Part shown: piece by piece, positions 43,805-52,188 of the stretch | How positions within the stretch are numbered: position 1 is the first letter of the stretch | Layout: the number at the start of each line of letters is the position of its first letter | DNA from: WTXA01 sp964415195 | Lineage (GTDB): Bacteria > Bacillota > TC1 | DNA: 64,000 bases | Direction of reading: 5' to 3' | Assembly (NCBI GenBank): GCA_964415195.1 | Contig: CAYPYD010000002.1 | Span: 1-64,000 of the forward strand | Made by a program: the position numbers and the translations under genes | The notes under the pieces: model-generated | Database searches by the model: none | What the model was told of the DNA's origin: nothing | Seen by the model: the letters and a program-made list of their open reading frames with translations, nothing else

Positions 43805-44076
43805 AGTATCGGGTTGAATATACCACGTACGCTGTAAGGCAATTGAAAAAACTGGATAAGGGTATTTTATCGTTCATCATTTCTTATATCGATAACAAGC
43901 TTGTGGGGTGTGAGAATCCAAGGCTGTATGGGAAGGCTCTTCGAGGGAGTTTGAATGATAAATGGAGATACAGGGTTGGTGATTATAGGATACTTGCAAA
44001 GCTTGATGATGGACTGGTAACTATAACAGTTGTTGAAGTTGGACATAGATGTGATATCTATGACAGTAATAAATAG
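43801..44076 (+). CDS. RelE/ParE-family toxin
   Basis: This 91-residue protein has the RelE fold pattern: YRVEYTTYAVRQLKKLDK at the N-terminus, GKALRGSLNDKWRYRVGDYRILAKL in the centre and VTITVVEVGHRCDIY at the end. RelE enzymes cut mRNA in the ribosome, while ParE relatives poison gyrase; the R-x-R-x-G-D-Y-R-I core and the H near the C-terminus fit RelE better. It overlaps the antitoxin by four bases. Confidence 0.9.
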   Translation: MKYRVEYTTYAVRQLKKLDKGILSFIISYIDNKLVGCENPRLYGKALRGSLNDKWRYRVGDYRILAKLDDGLVTITVVEVGHRCDIYDSNK

Positions 44077-44150
44077 TGATAATGTTGTATTCAACACAGT
44101 TTGAATATGTTATTATTTACATGTACTAAATTTATTTTAAGGTGAATAGT

Positions 44151-45008
44151 TTGAGAATATTTAAAAGTATTAAGGGTTTTACTTTAATAGAAGTAATCGT
44201 AATAATAGCTTTGTTAGCTATTATGGTGGTTGTTGCCATACCATCATTTTTAGGCTTTATTGATAGTGCTAAAGCAACAGCTGATCAAGCAACTGTAAGA
44301 ATGCTTAATAATAAGACTGAGATTTTTAAAATTGATAATTTTGAGAATGATACATTTAATAATACTAGTAACAGCGATGATGAATTATTGAATCTTTTAG
44401 TTAATGAATTATATATTGAAGAAATACCAGTTCCACAAAGTAAAGATGTAAAGTTTTCTTGGAGCTTTGAGCAACAAACATGGTTTGTTGCAAATGCTGG
44501 TAGTTCTTATATAATTACTCTGAAAGATGGTCTTTTTTTGTCTAATGCTGGAAGATTAAGCGGAAGTTACAGTGGGGCAGCAAAGAATATATCAATACCA
44601 TCATCCCTTTCGGGAATTACTTTAAGAGATATATATCAAGACTCTTTTAGAAACAAAGGGTTAGTAGAAGTTGATTTTAAAAAAGATAGTAATGTCAGAC
44701 AAATCCATGCTCGTGCATTCCTCGATAATAATATAACCAAAGTACAATTTCCAGATAGTCTAGAAAAAATAGATTTGTGGTCATTTAAAAATAATTCCCT
44801 GACAGAACTAAACTTACCGACAAACCTTATTTCTATTGAGCAATATGCTTTTAGCGGGAATAACTTACAAAAAATATCTATAGGTTCAAAGGTTACAACA
44901 ATTCAAAATCAGGCATTAGGTTCTTTTACAGATCAATTCAAAGCTGCCTATACTGATGGCGGAGCAGGAACCTATGTATTAGTTGGCGGTGTTTGGAAAA
45001 AACAGTAA
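44151..45008 (+). CDS. Type IV prepilin-like protein fused to BspA-type leucine-rich repeats
   Basis: This 285-residue protein starts with a class III signal: cleavage expected in KG|FTLIEVIVIIALLAI with the conserved Glu at +5. A short pilin-like region follows. From about residue 150 there are LRR_5/BspA-type repeats (IYQDSFRNKGLVEVDF, HARAFLDNNITKVQFP, WSFKNNSLTELNLP, YAFSGNNLQKISI), ending in GGAGTYVLVGGVW. It may be a minor pilin or surface adhesin. No pilus machinery is nearby. AAGGTG six bases before TTG at 44151 favours that start over GTG at 44142. Confidence 0.85.
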   Translation: MRIFKSIKGFTLIEVIVIIALLAIMVVVAIPSFLGFIDSAKATADQATVRMLNNKTEIFKIDNFENDTFNNTSNSDDELLNLLVNELYIEEIPVPQSKDVKFSWSFEQQTWFVANAGSSYIITLKDGLFLSNAGRLSGSYSGAAKNISIPSSLSGITLRDIYQDSFRNKGLVEVDFKKDSNVRQIHARAFLDNNITKVQFPDSLEKIDLWSFKNNSLTELNLPTNLISIEQYAFSGNNLQKISIGSKVTTIQNQALGSFTDQFKAAYTDGGAGTYVLVGGVWKKQ

Positions 45009-45015
45009 TTAGCAC

Positions 45016-45045
45016 TTGTAATTAATATCACAAGTGTGCTATAAT
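45016..45045 (+). promoter_or_regulatory. Promoter of small RNA element, copy B
   Basis: TTGTAA at 45016-45021 and TATAAT at 45040-45045 (extended TGC) have an 18-base spacer. The predicted start is near 45052. Confidence 0.65.
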
Positions 45046-45128
45046 AAGAAAGGAATTATCTAAGAATTAAATATAAGAAGATATTGAAAACATGAGTAAT
45101 GAGGGCGTTCAATCCCTCATTTTTTTTA
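45040..45128 (+). ncRNA. Candidate small RNA element, copy B
   Basis: This is homologous to 39591-39676: the -10 box, TTATCTAA ten bases later, the ATATTGAAA stretch and the terminator (AATGAGGG, GTTCAAT loop, CCCTCATT and eight T) align with few gaps. The predicted RNA is about 75 bases. A YczE-like gene starts 50 bases further on, so a cis-acting leader is the main alternative. Confidence 0.55.
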
Positions 45129-45177
45129 TGAAATTTTCTAGGTTTCCAATATTAAAATATTTATGAAAGAGGTAATT

Positions 45178-45825
45178 ATGTTAAAAACAAAAATGATTTT
45201 ACGCTATGTGATATTTCTTGCTGGCCTTTTATTAATAGGTCTAGGAATAGCCCTAAGCACCAAGATGGGACTTGGTACTACTCCAATATCAGTAATACCC
45301 TTGGTATTGTCAGGAGGTTTTCCTATCTCATTTGGCATGGTAGCCAACTTATTGAACCTAAGCTTTGTGCTAATAGAAATACTGGTACAAAGAAAAGGAT
45401 TTAACAGGGACATACTAATGCAAATATTAATTGTTCCATTCTTTGGTTATTTTATTGATTTTGGGTTTGCAGTATTTAGTAATTTAGTACCAGGTTCTAT
45501 TGTTAGCCAATTGCTTTTGCTTATATCTGGTTGTCTATTGATGGCTTTAGGAATATATATGCAGATAGTTGCAGATGTGATAATCAATCCATGTGAAGGT
45601 CTGGTAATGGCTATTTCCGAAAGATTTAAGACTAAATTTGGCAATGTGAAAATAATTATGGATGTCTCAATTATGCTAGTTGGTGTTACTTTATCACTAT
45701 TAGTATTCGGAGAGGTTCGTGGAGTTGGTATAGCAACAGTTGTTGTAGCAGTATCAACAGGCTATTTTATAAAAGTATTCAAAAAAATATTTGATAATTT
45801 TTCTCCTAATTGGTTATTTGAATAA
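45178..45825 (+). CDS. YczE/YyaS/YitT-family membrane protein
   Basis: This 215-residue protein has about five transmembrane helices and the family wording LLLIGLGIALSTKMGLGTTPISVIPLVLS (about 16-44) and ADVIINPCEGLVMAISE (about 135-151). Its function is unknown. AAAGAGGT five bases before ATG 45178 decides this start over the ATG at 45163. It lies downstream of small RNA element B and is closed by a strong bidirectional terminator. Confidence 0.82.
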   Translation: MLKTKMILRYVIFLAGLLLIGLGIALSTKMGLGTTPISVIPLVLSGGFPISFGMVANLLNLSFVLIEILVQRKGFNRDILMQILIVPFFGYFIDFGFAVFSNLVPGSIVSQLLLLISGCLLMALGIYMQIVADVIINPCEGLVMAISERFKTKFGNVKIIMDVSIMLVGVTLSLLVFGEVRGVGIATVVVAVSTGYFIKVFKKIFDNFSPNWLFE

Positions 45826-45836
45826 ATAAGTGTAAC

Positions 45837-45880
45837 AAAAGAAGACAACCATCTGTCCACAGATGGTTGTCTTCTTTTTA
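45837..45880. terminator. Bidirectional terminator
   Basis: A long perfect stem (AAAAGAAGACAACCATCTG with its complement, loop TCCA) serves the YczE-like gene on + and the amidohydrolase on -. Confidence 0.93.
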
Positions 45881-45905
45881 TTTTTAATATTATATTATTT
45901 CTTTT

Positions 45906-47270
45906 TTACTTAGGGTATACTCTTTTAGCTAGTTCTAATGAAATTTCTTGAGCATCTTTGCAGAAAGCTCTTTCATCAATACCAACAATCTCACCATTTT
46001 CTAGAACTACATTACCATCAACTAGAACTGTCTCTACATTTCTTTCTGATGATGAGTAAACTAGGGTAGAAATAGGATTGTGCATTGGTGTTGATTTAGA
46101 AGCCAGGTTAGGATTAAAAATAACTAGGTCAGCTTTTTTACCTATTTCGATAGAGCCGATTTCCTTTTCCATACCTAAAGCCTTAGCACCATCAATAGTG
46201 GCCATCTCAAGAACCTTCTGTGCAGTTAGAATTTTAGGATCTCTTGAACTTACTTTATGAAGCAAGGCTGTTGTTTTCATTGATTCAATCATATCTTGTG
46301 AATTATTGCTGGCAGCACCATCAAGTCCAATACTTACAGTAATACCTTCTTTGATCATTTGTGGTACAGGTGCTACTCCAGAAGCAAGGTACATATTGCA
46401 TACAGGATTATGAGATATTTTCATATCATACTTCTTGAACATCGCAATATCCTTATCGTTAATTGCAACACAATGTACACATAATACATTTGGTCCAACA
46501 ATGCCTAATACTTCTAATAATTCAGTATCGTCATATCCATGAATTTCCTTGGTGAATCTTCTTGGAGCTTCAGTTTCAGAAATATGGATCGTATAACCTG
46601 TATTAAATTCCTTGGCAAGTTCCCAGGTTTTTAAAAGCATTTCCTTAGTATTTGCCCATGGGTTAGAAGGTGCTAGCCAGATCTTTATCCTTCCGTTACT
46701 AGTTTTCTCATGTTTTTCTACTAAGTTTCTAAAATCTTTTTCAACTTCTTCTGGTGTTTCAAATAGTGCTTTTTGTGCTCCATGTGATTCTCCGCTATTT
46801 AGAAAGCCTCTTGCATAGATACCTCTGACTTTAAGGTCGTTCATGGCCTTAATTACTGCATCAGATAGGTTTTTAACTGGATGTGCATACATATAGTCCA
46901 AAGATGTTGTTATTCCGCTGTGGAGACTTTCCATGAGGCCTAGCATAGCTCCCTTATAGGCAAGTTCCTCAGTAAGATTGGTTGATAATGGATAAGCTAC
47001 TTTTTTCAGCCAATCTGCAATTACCATATCATCTCCTAAACCTTTAAATAGTGTTTGGAATAGGTGGTTGTGGGTATTGACGAATCCTGGGAATACAACT
47101 TTCTCACTAGCGTCAATCACTTTCTTAACTTCCGGATATTTTAATGAAAGTTCTTTGCTGTCACCTATATCTATAATTCTATCTCCATCAATAGCAATTG
47201 AGCTATTTTTTAGAATTTCCCCTTTATTGACAGTTACAATTGTGGCGTTTTGAATTAGTACATCAATCAT
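45906..47270 (-). CDS. SsnA/TrzA-like amidohydrolase (aminohydrolase)
   Basis: This 454-residue protein has the metal motifs of the ATZ/TRZ deaminase family: NTHNHLFQTLFKGLGDD (HxH at about 66-68), His in YTIHISETEAPRRF, His in NVLCVHCVAI and Asp in IGLDGAASNNSQDM. Family members deaminate guanine, 8-oxoguanine, S-adenosylhomocysteine, thioadenosine or triazines. Presence of a molybdenum hydroxylase and a dihydropyrimidinase within 10 kb points to purine or similar rings, as in the ssnA-containing purine clusters of anaerobes. AAAGGAG precedes the ATG. Exact substrate is not assignable. Confidence 0.85.
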   Translation of the reverse strand: MIDVLIQNATIVTVNKGEILKNSSIAIDGDRIIDIGDSKELSLKYPEVKKVIDASEKVVFPGFVNTHNHLFQTLFKGLGDDMVIADWLKKVAYPLSTNLTEELAYKGAMLGLMESLHSGITTSLDYMYAHPVKNLSDAVIKAMNDLKVRGIYARGFLNSGESHGAQKALFETPEEVEKDFRNLVEKHEKTSNGRIKIWLAPSNPWANTKEMLLKTWELAKEFNTGYTIHISETEAPRRFTKEIHGYDDTELLEVLGIVGPNVLCVHCVAINDKDIAMFKKYDMKISHNPVCNMYLASGVAPVPQMIKEGITVSIGLDGAASNNSQDMIESMKTTALLHKVSSRDPKILTAQKVLEMATIDGAKALGMEKEIGSIEIGKKADLVIFNPNLASKSTPMHNPISTLVYSSSERNVETVLVDGNVVLENGEIVGIDERAFCKDAQEISLELAKRVYPK

Positions 47271-47562
47271 TGTTTACACTCCTTTAACATTATTGAATCG
47301 AATGTTTTCTTGATACAAGCTTTTCAAACTATTTAATGAAGTTCTTAGTTTTTGTAGAGAATTATTCAACTTCCTAAATTTTATCATTAAGTGAATAATT
47401 AGACAATGAAAAAGGATTAAGTATAACTTATTATGTATCCGTATTTTGATAAATAACAATACTAGTTGCTTAAAGTTAACAGATTTAGTTAACTATGGTT
47501 TGATTAGGATTGCAAATTGATTATCTAAATCAAAAAAATGGCTATAGGTGGTTGAAATTAAG

Positions 47563-48216
47563 TTGCTAACAGGATTTCCTAAAGATTTTATGCCTCTCTA
47601 TGAGGCATTAAGAGTGAATAATTGTGAATATGAAGTCAAAGAGGAAGCTAACTGGGTATTTGGTAAGGACATGTATATCCTAGAGTTTGAATCTAAGGCT
47701 AATAAAGAAGATCTGGCGGTTTTTTATAAGGATTTATTAGATTCTGTTGATGAAGATGCAAGTTTTGATAATTATAGTTTTGAAGGTCTAATAGGGGAAC
47801 AAAGGGTAAGTGTCAATATTACTGATGAGGGATTTCTGGATGCTCTGGGGACTACGGTAAGGATTAGCTTTGGTGTTCCTAAGGCTGAATATTCAAATGA
47901 GAATAAGTATTTTAAGGATTATCCAAATGATCTAATAGAACAAGCATTTGTTAATACTGCTGTCAGATACAAATATATGGAGAATTATTACTATGATTTA
48001 AAGCAGTATAGTGTGGCGTATCAAACTATTGAGAACCCTGAGGTAGTTGTGGATTACTATAATGGAAAATATGGAGACAAGGATAAATTTAAGGAAGTAA
48101 AGGATCAATATGGGACAACCTTTACATGGGTTGATGGTAAATACAAATGCTATGTCAAATATACCGATAGTACAGGAACAGACATGTTACTATTATCGGT
48201 ACAAAAATCCTTGTAG
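47563..48216 (+). CDS. Protein of unknown function
   Basis: About 217 residues (222 from an upstream GTG at 47548), with no signal peptide, membrane segment or motif I recognise. It is acidic and rich in Tyr (YKYMENYYYDLKQYSVAYQ), with an N-terminal LTGFPKDFMPLYEAL. AGGTGG at 47546-47551 lies 11 bases before TTG 47563; GTG 47548 is inside it, so the start is uncertain. It stands alone, divergent from the amidohydrolase. The 277-base gap before it holds AT-rich inverted repeats (GTTAAC pairs at about 47475-47493) and nothing else I can name. Confidence 0.65.
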   Translation: MLTGFPKDFMPLYEALRVNNCEYEVKEEANWVFGKDMYILEFESKANKEDLAVFYKDLLDSVDEDASFDNYSFEGLIGEQRVSVNITDEGFLDALGTTVRISFGVPKAEYSNENKYFKDYPNDLIEQAFVNTAVRYKYMENYYYDLKQYSVAYQTIENPEVVVDYYNGKYGDKDKFKEVKDQYGTTFTWVDGKYKCYVKYTDSTGTDMLLLSVQKSL

Positions 48217-48237
48217 ATACACCTAGGGATTTATAAC

Positions 48238-48270
48238 AAGAGGACTTAATCAAAATGATTAAGTCCTCTT
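48238..48270. terminator. Terminator hairpin overlapping the end of the cyclo-ligase gene
   Basis: A perfect 14-base stem (AAGAGGACTTAATC with its complement, loop AAAAT) lies between two convergent genes. It contains the stop codon (48246-48248) of the minus-strand gene. T tracts are weak on both sides. Confidence 0.65.
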
Positions 48271-48839
48271 TCAGTTATTATGTGGGGTATAGGAATGTCA
48301 TGTTCTTCTATTGGTATCTGGTCTACTAATTGGTAAGAGAAGGTAATTGCAACCTGATAACAATCGGTTCTTACTCTTTTGAGATAATAATCATAATAAC
48401 CTGCTCCATAACCTAGACGATTGCCTATCTTGTCAAAGGATAGACCAGGAATTACAATTAAGTCGATAGTTTTAGGATCTCTTATTCTTATTGAGGATTC
48501 TTTAGGTTCTAATATATTCATATTACCAGGAGTGAGGTCCTCTTTTAAATTAAGTATTTCTGAGGCTTCCATAAAGGAAGTTCCATCAATATTCCTCATA
48601 ATTATTGGTATCAGGATAGACTTTCCTCTTTTGAAACATTCTTCTATTATCCCCTTTGTATCAACTTCTGTACCAAAGGAAACATAACACATAATGGTTT
48701 TAGCATTTCTAAAAGTATCTAAATTTAACAGAGCAGTAGTGATTTTTTCACTTGATGAGGATATATAGTCGGAAGATAAATTATTTCTTTTATCTATTAT
48801 AGATTTTCTGATAGTTTTTTTTTGTTCTATAGTATCCAT
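48246..48839 (-). CDS. 5-formyltetrahydrofolate cyclo-ligase
   Basis: This 197-residue enzyme converts 5-formyl-THF with ATP to 5,10-methenyl-THF, returning folate to the active pool. The N-terminal KKTIRKSIIDKRNNLSSDY, the FGTEVDT substrate loop and the C-terminal GNRLGYGAGYYDYYL ATP-binding motif (about 140-154) are characteristic. Length is normal. Its last codons are inside a convergent terminator stem. The DtxR-family gene lies upstream on the same strand after 26 bases and may be co-transcribed. Confidence 0.92.
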   Translation of the reverse strand: MDTIEQKKTIRKSIIDKRNNLSSDYISSSSEKITTALLNLDTFRNAKTIMCYVSFGTEVDTKGIIEECFKRGKSILIPIIMRNIDGTSFMEASEILNLKEDLTPGNMNILEPKESSIRIRDPKTIDLIVIPGLSFDKIGNRLGYGAGYYDYYLKRVRTDCYQVAITFSYQLVDQIPIEEHDIPIPHIITERGLNHFD

Positions 48840-48865
48840 AATTCACTCATTGTCTTTCTTTATCA

Positions 48866-49240
48866 TTAATCTTCTTTATTAATTTTGAAATATTCCTTTA
48901 TTTTATCAAAGCTTTCCTGACTTATTACATGTTCGATTCTACAGGCGTCTGTTATAGCCTGTTCCTTCTCTACACCAAAGGAAATAAGGATATCTGAGAG
49001 AACCTTGTGACGTTCATAGATACCTTCTGCCTTGTGGCTGCCTTGACTTGTTAGGCTGATCATACCATTTTCATCAACAATTATAAGTTCCTTTTCCTTT
49101 AAATTCTTAATGGCTCTACTAACACTAGGTTTAGAAAAATTAAGATAGGCTGCTATATCGATAGATCTGACAGAACCTCTAATTCTATATAATAAAAATA
49201 TTGCTTCAAGATAATTCTCTTCTGATTCATGTAATATCAT
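48866..49240 (-). CDS. DtxR/MntR-family metal-dependent regulator
   Basis: This 124-residue protein starts MILHESEENYLEAIFLLYRIRG, the classic first helix of the family, then an HTH (SIDIAAYLNFSKPSVSRAIKNLKEKELI) and a helical metal-binding/dimer domain with ERHKVLSDILISFGV and ACRIEHVIS. There is no SH3-like third domain, so it resembles MntR more than DtxR in size. AGGAG seven bases before the ATG at 49240 rejects an earlier in-frame start. It is divergent from the ferric iron ABC operon, whose promoter carries two inverted repeats, so it is probably its metal-responsive repressor. Confidence 0.88.
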   Translation of the reverse strand: MILHESEENYLEAIFLLYRIRGSVRSIDIAAYLNFSKPSVSRAIKNLKEKELIIVDENGMISLTSQGSHKAEGIYERHKVLSDILISFGVEKEQAITDACRIEHVISQESFDKIKEYFKINKED

Positions 49241-49346
49241 AATATCAACTCCTAAGAACAATGGTATCAAAAAGCCGAATGAAATTCAAACATATAGTCA
49301 AGAAAAAGAAAAAGTTAAAATTTTTAAACAATTATTACCAAAATGG

Positions 49347-49376
49347 TTGACATGGTATAGCATGATATGGTTTAAT
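49347..49376 (+). promoter_or_regulatory. Promoter of the ferric iron transporter operon
   Basis: TTGACA at 49347-49352 and TTTAAT at 49371-49376 are 18 bases apart. Transcription would start near 49383, inside the first operator. Confidence 0.65.
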
Positions 49377-49380
49377 GAGA

Positions 49381-49435
49381 ATATGGTTAGCAAAGGCTAA
49401 CCATATTAAATGGAGTTAGGTTAGCAAAAGCTAAC
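49381..49435 (+). promoter_or_regulatory. Two DtxR-type operators
   Basis: Site 1 (49381-49406) has perfect 11-base arms ATATGGTTAGC and GCTAACCATAT around AAAG. Site 2 (49420-49435) is GTTAGC-AAAA-GCTAAC. Both share GGTTAGCAAARGCTAAC, close to the TTAGG-TTAG-CTAACC pattern of DtxR/IdeR sites. They cover the start point and early leader, as expected for repression by the divergently encoded regulator. Confidence 0.65.
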
Positions 49436-49477
49436 TCGCAAATATAAGCTCAAAGTATTGAGCATCAGGAGGATACA

Positions 49478-50509
49478 ATGAGAAAAACAAATTTCAAACT
49501 CGCTATTTTAGCGGCAGTGGCAATTGGAGCTATACTAAGCGGATGTGCAGTAAGTGAACAGGAGAAATCAAAGGAAGTGAATGTCTATTCAGCAAGACAC
49601 TATGAAGTAGACAAACAAGCCTACCAGGATTTCGAAAAAGAAACAGGAATCAAGGTTAATATCATAGAAGGCAAGGCACCTGAGTTACTAGAACGTATGA
49701 AAAGAGAAGGTGCGGACACTCAGGCTGATTTGTTCATAACAGCAGATATGGGTAATATCTATCAAGCTATTGAGGGTGGACTGACACAAGAACTTACTTC
49801 CAAGGTATTAAAGGAGAATATTCCAGAAAACCTTAGAGGTGAAAATGACGAATGGGTGGCACTTACTAAAAGAGCCAGAGTAATTGTCTATGATAAAGAT
49901 AAGGTGAATCCAAGTAATCTTTCAACCTATGCAGCTCTGACTGATGGTGAATGGAAAGGTAAGGTACTTGTAAGAGGAGCAGATTCAATCTATAATCAAT
50001 CACTTTTAGCATCATTTATTTCATTGGAAGGTGAAGAATATGCAAAAATGTGGGCACAGGGTGTAGTTGATAATTTGGCCAGAGATCCTAAGGGAAATGA
50101 CAGAGACCAAGTTAAGGCAATTGCTGCAGGAGAAGGTCTTGTTACTATCGTAAATACCTACTATTTAGGTCAAATGTTGAATTCATCTGATCCTGAAGAG
50201 GTTAAAGCTGCAGAGAAGGTAGGTATCTTTTTTCCTGATAAAACTCATGTTAATATCAGTGGTGTAGTCTTGAGTGAATACTCAGCTAATAAAGCGAATG
50301 CTATATTACTAGCTGAATATCTAACATCACAAAAGGTTCAAAAGGCCTATACTGAAGAAAATTATGAATACCCAGTAAACAAAAATGTAGAACCAAGTGA
50401 ATTGTTAAAAAGTTGGGGTGAGCTAAAAGCTCAAGATCTTGATTTAAGTGACCTTGGTAGATTTAATAAGAAAGCTGTAGAATTATTTGCAAGAGCAGCT
50501 TGGAAATAA
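49478..50509 (+). CDS. fbpA: Ferric iron ABC transporter, substrate-binding lipoprotein
   Basis: This 343-residue lipoprotein (lipobox LSGC, Cys23) belongs to the FbpA/FutA class: VNVYSARHYEVDKQAYQDFEKETGIKVN at the start of the mature domain, GADTQADLFITADMGNIYQAIEGG, and the double tyrosine of NTYYLGQM (about 227) expected to bind Fe3+. It captures iron outside the membrane and hands it to the permease encoded next. The operators upstream imply repression when metal is plentiful. Confidence 0.92.
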   Translation: MRKTNFKLAILAAVAIGAILSGCAVSEQEKSKEVNVYSARHYEVDKQAYQDFEKETGIKVNIIEGKAPELLERMKREGADTQADLFITADMGNIYQAIEGGLTQELTSKVLKENIPENLRGENDEWVALTKRARVIVYDKDKVNPSNLSTYAALTDGEWKGKVLVRGADSIYNQSLLASFISLEGEEYAKMWAQGVVDNLARDPKGNDRDQVKAIAAGEGLVTIVNTYYLGQMLNSSDPEEVKAAEKVGIFFPDKTHVNISGVVLSEYSANKANAILLAEYLTSQKVQKAYTEENYEYPVNKNVEPSELLKSWGELKAQDLDLSDLGRFNKKAVELFARAAWK

Positions 50510-50544
50510 GCTTAAGAATAAGCTTTGGAATAAGGAATTAATTT

Positions 50545-52188
50545 ATGTTTAAAAGAAAACCAGGATTTTATGGAATAGCCAGTACAATAATAGCAATACT
50601 TTTAATATTTCCCTTTTGTGATTTAATTTTACAATTATTTCAAAAACCAAACGAAAATTGGTTGGAAATAAAGGAGTTCTTGCTAAGGGACTATATTGGC
50701 AATACCTTGATACTGGTTTTTTTTACAGCATTTTTTGCACTACTCATAGGAACAACTCTGGCCTGGCTGATATCAGCCTATGATTTTCCATTAAGAAAGT
50801 TTTTCAGATGGGCTTTAATTCTGCCCTTGGCCATACCTTCATACATACTGGCATACACCTATGCGGCTATGGCTAGCTATACTGGTGTTGTTCAGGTAAC
50901 ATTAAGGTCCATATTAGGGACTGGTATTGATCAAAGATATTTTAATATCATGTCCATACCAGGAGCAGTTTTTGTTCTCTCCTTATCATTAATGCCATAT
51001 ATATATATGATACTTAGAGCATTTATGGAAGGTCAGTCTGCTTCATTAATAGAAAGTGGAAGAATGCTTGGTAAGAGTCACTGGGGAATCTTTTTCAAGG
51101 TAGTTGTACCTGTTTCAAGGGCAGCCTTGGTTGCTGGTACAAGTCTTGTAGTTCTGGAAGTTCTAAGTGATTATGGTGTGGCTTCATACTTTGGGATTCA
51201 GACTTTTTCGACAGCAATCTTTAGAAGTTGGTTTAGTCTTGGTGATATAGATTCAGCAATAAGACTTGCAGCAATCCTTATGGTGTTTGTACTTGTATTA
51301 CTTTTCCTTGAAAAAGTATTAAGAGGAAGAAGAAGTTATTCAATGTCAAATACCAAGCATCGTCCCCTGGCTCGAAAGGAACTTAAAGGACCTCAGGCTG
51401 TCATGGCAACCTCTTATGCAGGAATAGTTTTTTTGTTAGGTTTTTTAATACCTTTAGGACAACTAATATATTGGGCCGTGCTTACCTATAAAGATACACT
51501 TGGAATGGAAGCCTGGGTTCTTGGGTTGAATACTTTGTGGGTAGCTGTGATTTCGGCCAGTATAATCTTGGTTTTTGGTATATTAATAGCTAACTATTCA
51601 AGATTGAAGAATAATTTTCTATCTAAGATATATAGTAAGATATCATTACTGGGATATTCAATACCGGGTGCAGTGGTAGCCATTACCATGATTTTGTTCT
51701 TTATACATTTAGATCGCTGGTTAGCTCCAATTTATAGGATTTTCTTGCCAGGAGCTCCATCATTGGTTCTTAGTATGAGTCTGGTACTGATAATCGGGGC
51801 TTATGTACTTCGTTTTCTTGCTGTTGGATTTCAGTCTATTGAAGGTGGTTTTGAGAGAGTTGGAAGAAAATATCATAATGCCTCAAAAATGTTAGGTCAT
51901 GGTGAAACTTCAACGTTTTTCAGAATTGATTTACCTATGTTAAAACCAGCGCTTTTAAGTGGTTTTTCCTTAGTGTGTATTGATATTATAAAGGAACTAC
52001 CATTAGCACTCATATTAAGACCATTCAATTTCAATACTTTGGCTACCAAGGTATTTGACTACGCCAATGATGAAAGGATACCTGAAGCATCGGTACATTC
52101 CCTGTTGATTGTATTGGTGGTTGCTATTGGTATACTTATACTTAACAAGACATTGGACAAGGAGAAGAAAAATGAACATAAAAATTGA
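50545..52188 (+). CDS. fbpB: Ferric iron ABC transporter, permease
   Basis: This 547-residue protein has about 12 transmembrane helices in two similar halves, each with an EAA-type coupling loop (ESGRMLGKSHWGIFFKVVVPVSR at about 170; NASKMLGHGETSTFFRIDLPMLK at about 448). This fused FbpB/ThiP-like layout is usual for ferric iron importers. It starts 35 bases after fbpA and overlaps fbpC by 17 bases. Confidence 0.92.
   Translation: MFKRKPGFYGIASTIIAILLIFPFCDLILQLFQKPNENWLEIKEFLLRDYIGNTLILVFFTAFFALLIGTTLAWLISAYDFPLRKFFRWALILPLAIPSYILAYTYAAMASYTGVVQVTLRSILGTGIDQRYFNIMSIPGAVFVLSLSLMPYIYMILRAFMEGQSASLIESGRMLGKSHWGIFFKVVVPVSRAALVAGTSLVVLEVLSDYGVASYFGIQTFSTAIFRSWFSLGDIDSAIRLAAILMVFVLVLLFLEKVLRGRRSYSMSNTKHRPLARKELKGPQAVMATSYAGIVFLLGFLIPLGQLIYWAVLTYKDTLGMEAWVLGLNTLWVAVISASIILVFGILIANYSRLKNNFLSKIYSKISLLGYSIPGAVVAITMILFFIHLDRWLAPIYRIFLPGAPSLVLSMSLVLIIGAYVLRFLAVGFQSIEGGFERVGRKYHNASKMLGHGETSTFFRIDLPMLKPALLSGFSLVCIDIIKELPLALILRPFNFNTLATKVFDYANDERIPEASVHSLLIVLVVAIGILILNKTLDKEKKNEHKN

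Noticed and set aside
47274..47459. 61-codon minus-strand frame just before the SsnA-like gene
   Set aside because: It has a helical-looking tail but no ribosome site, and its end is the ribosome site of the next gene.
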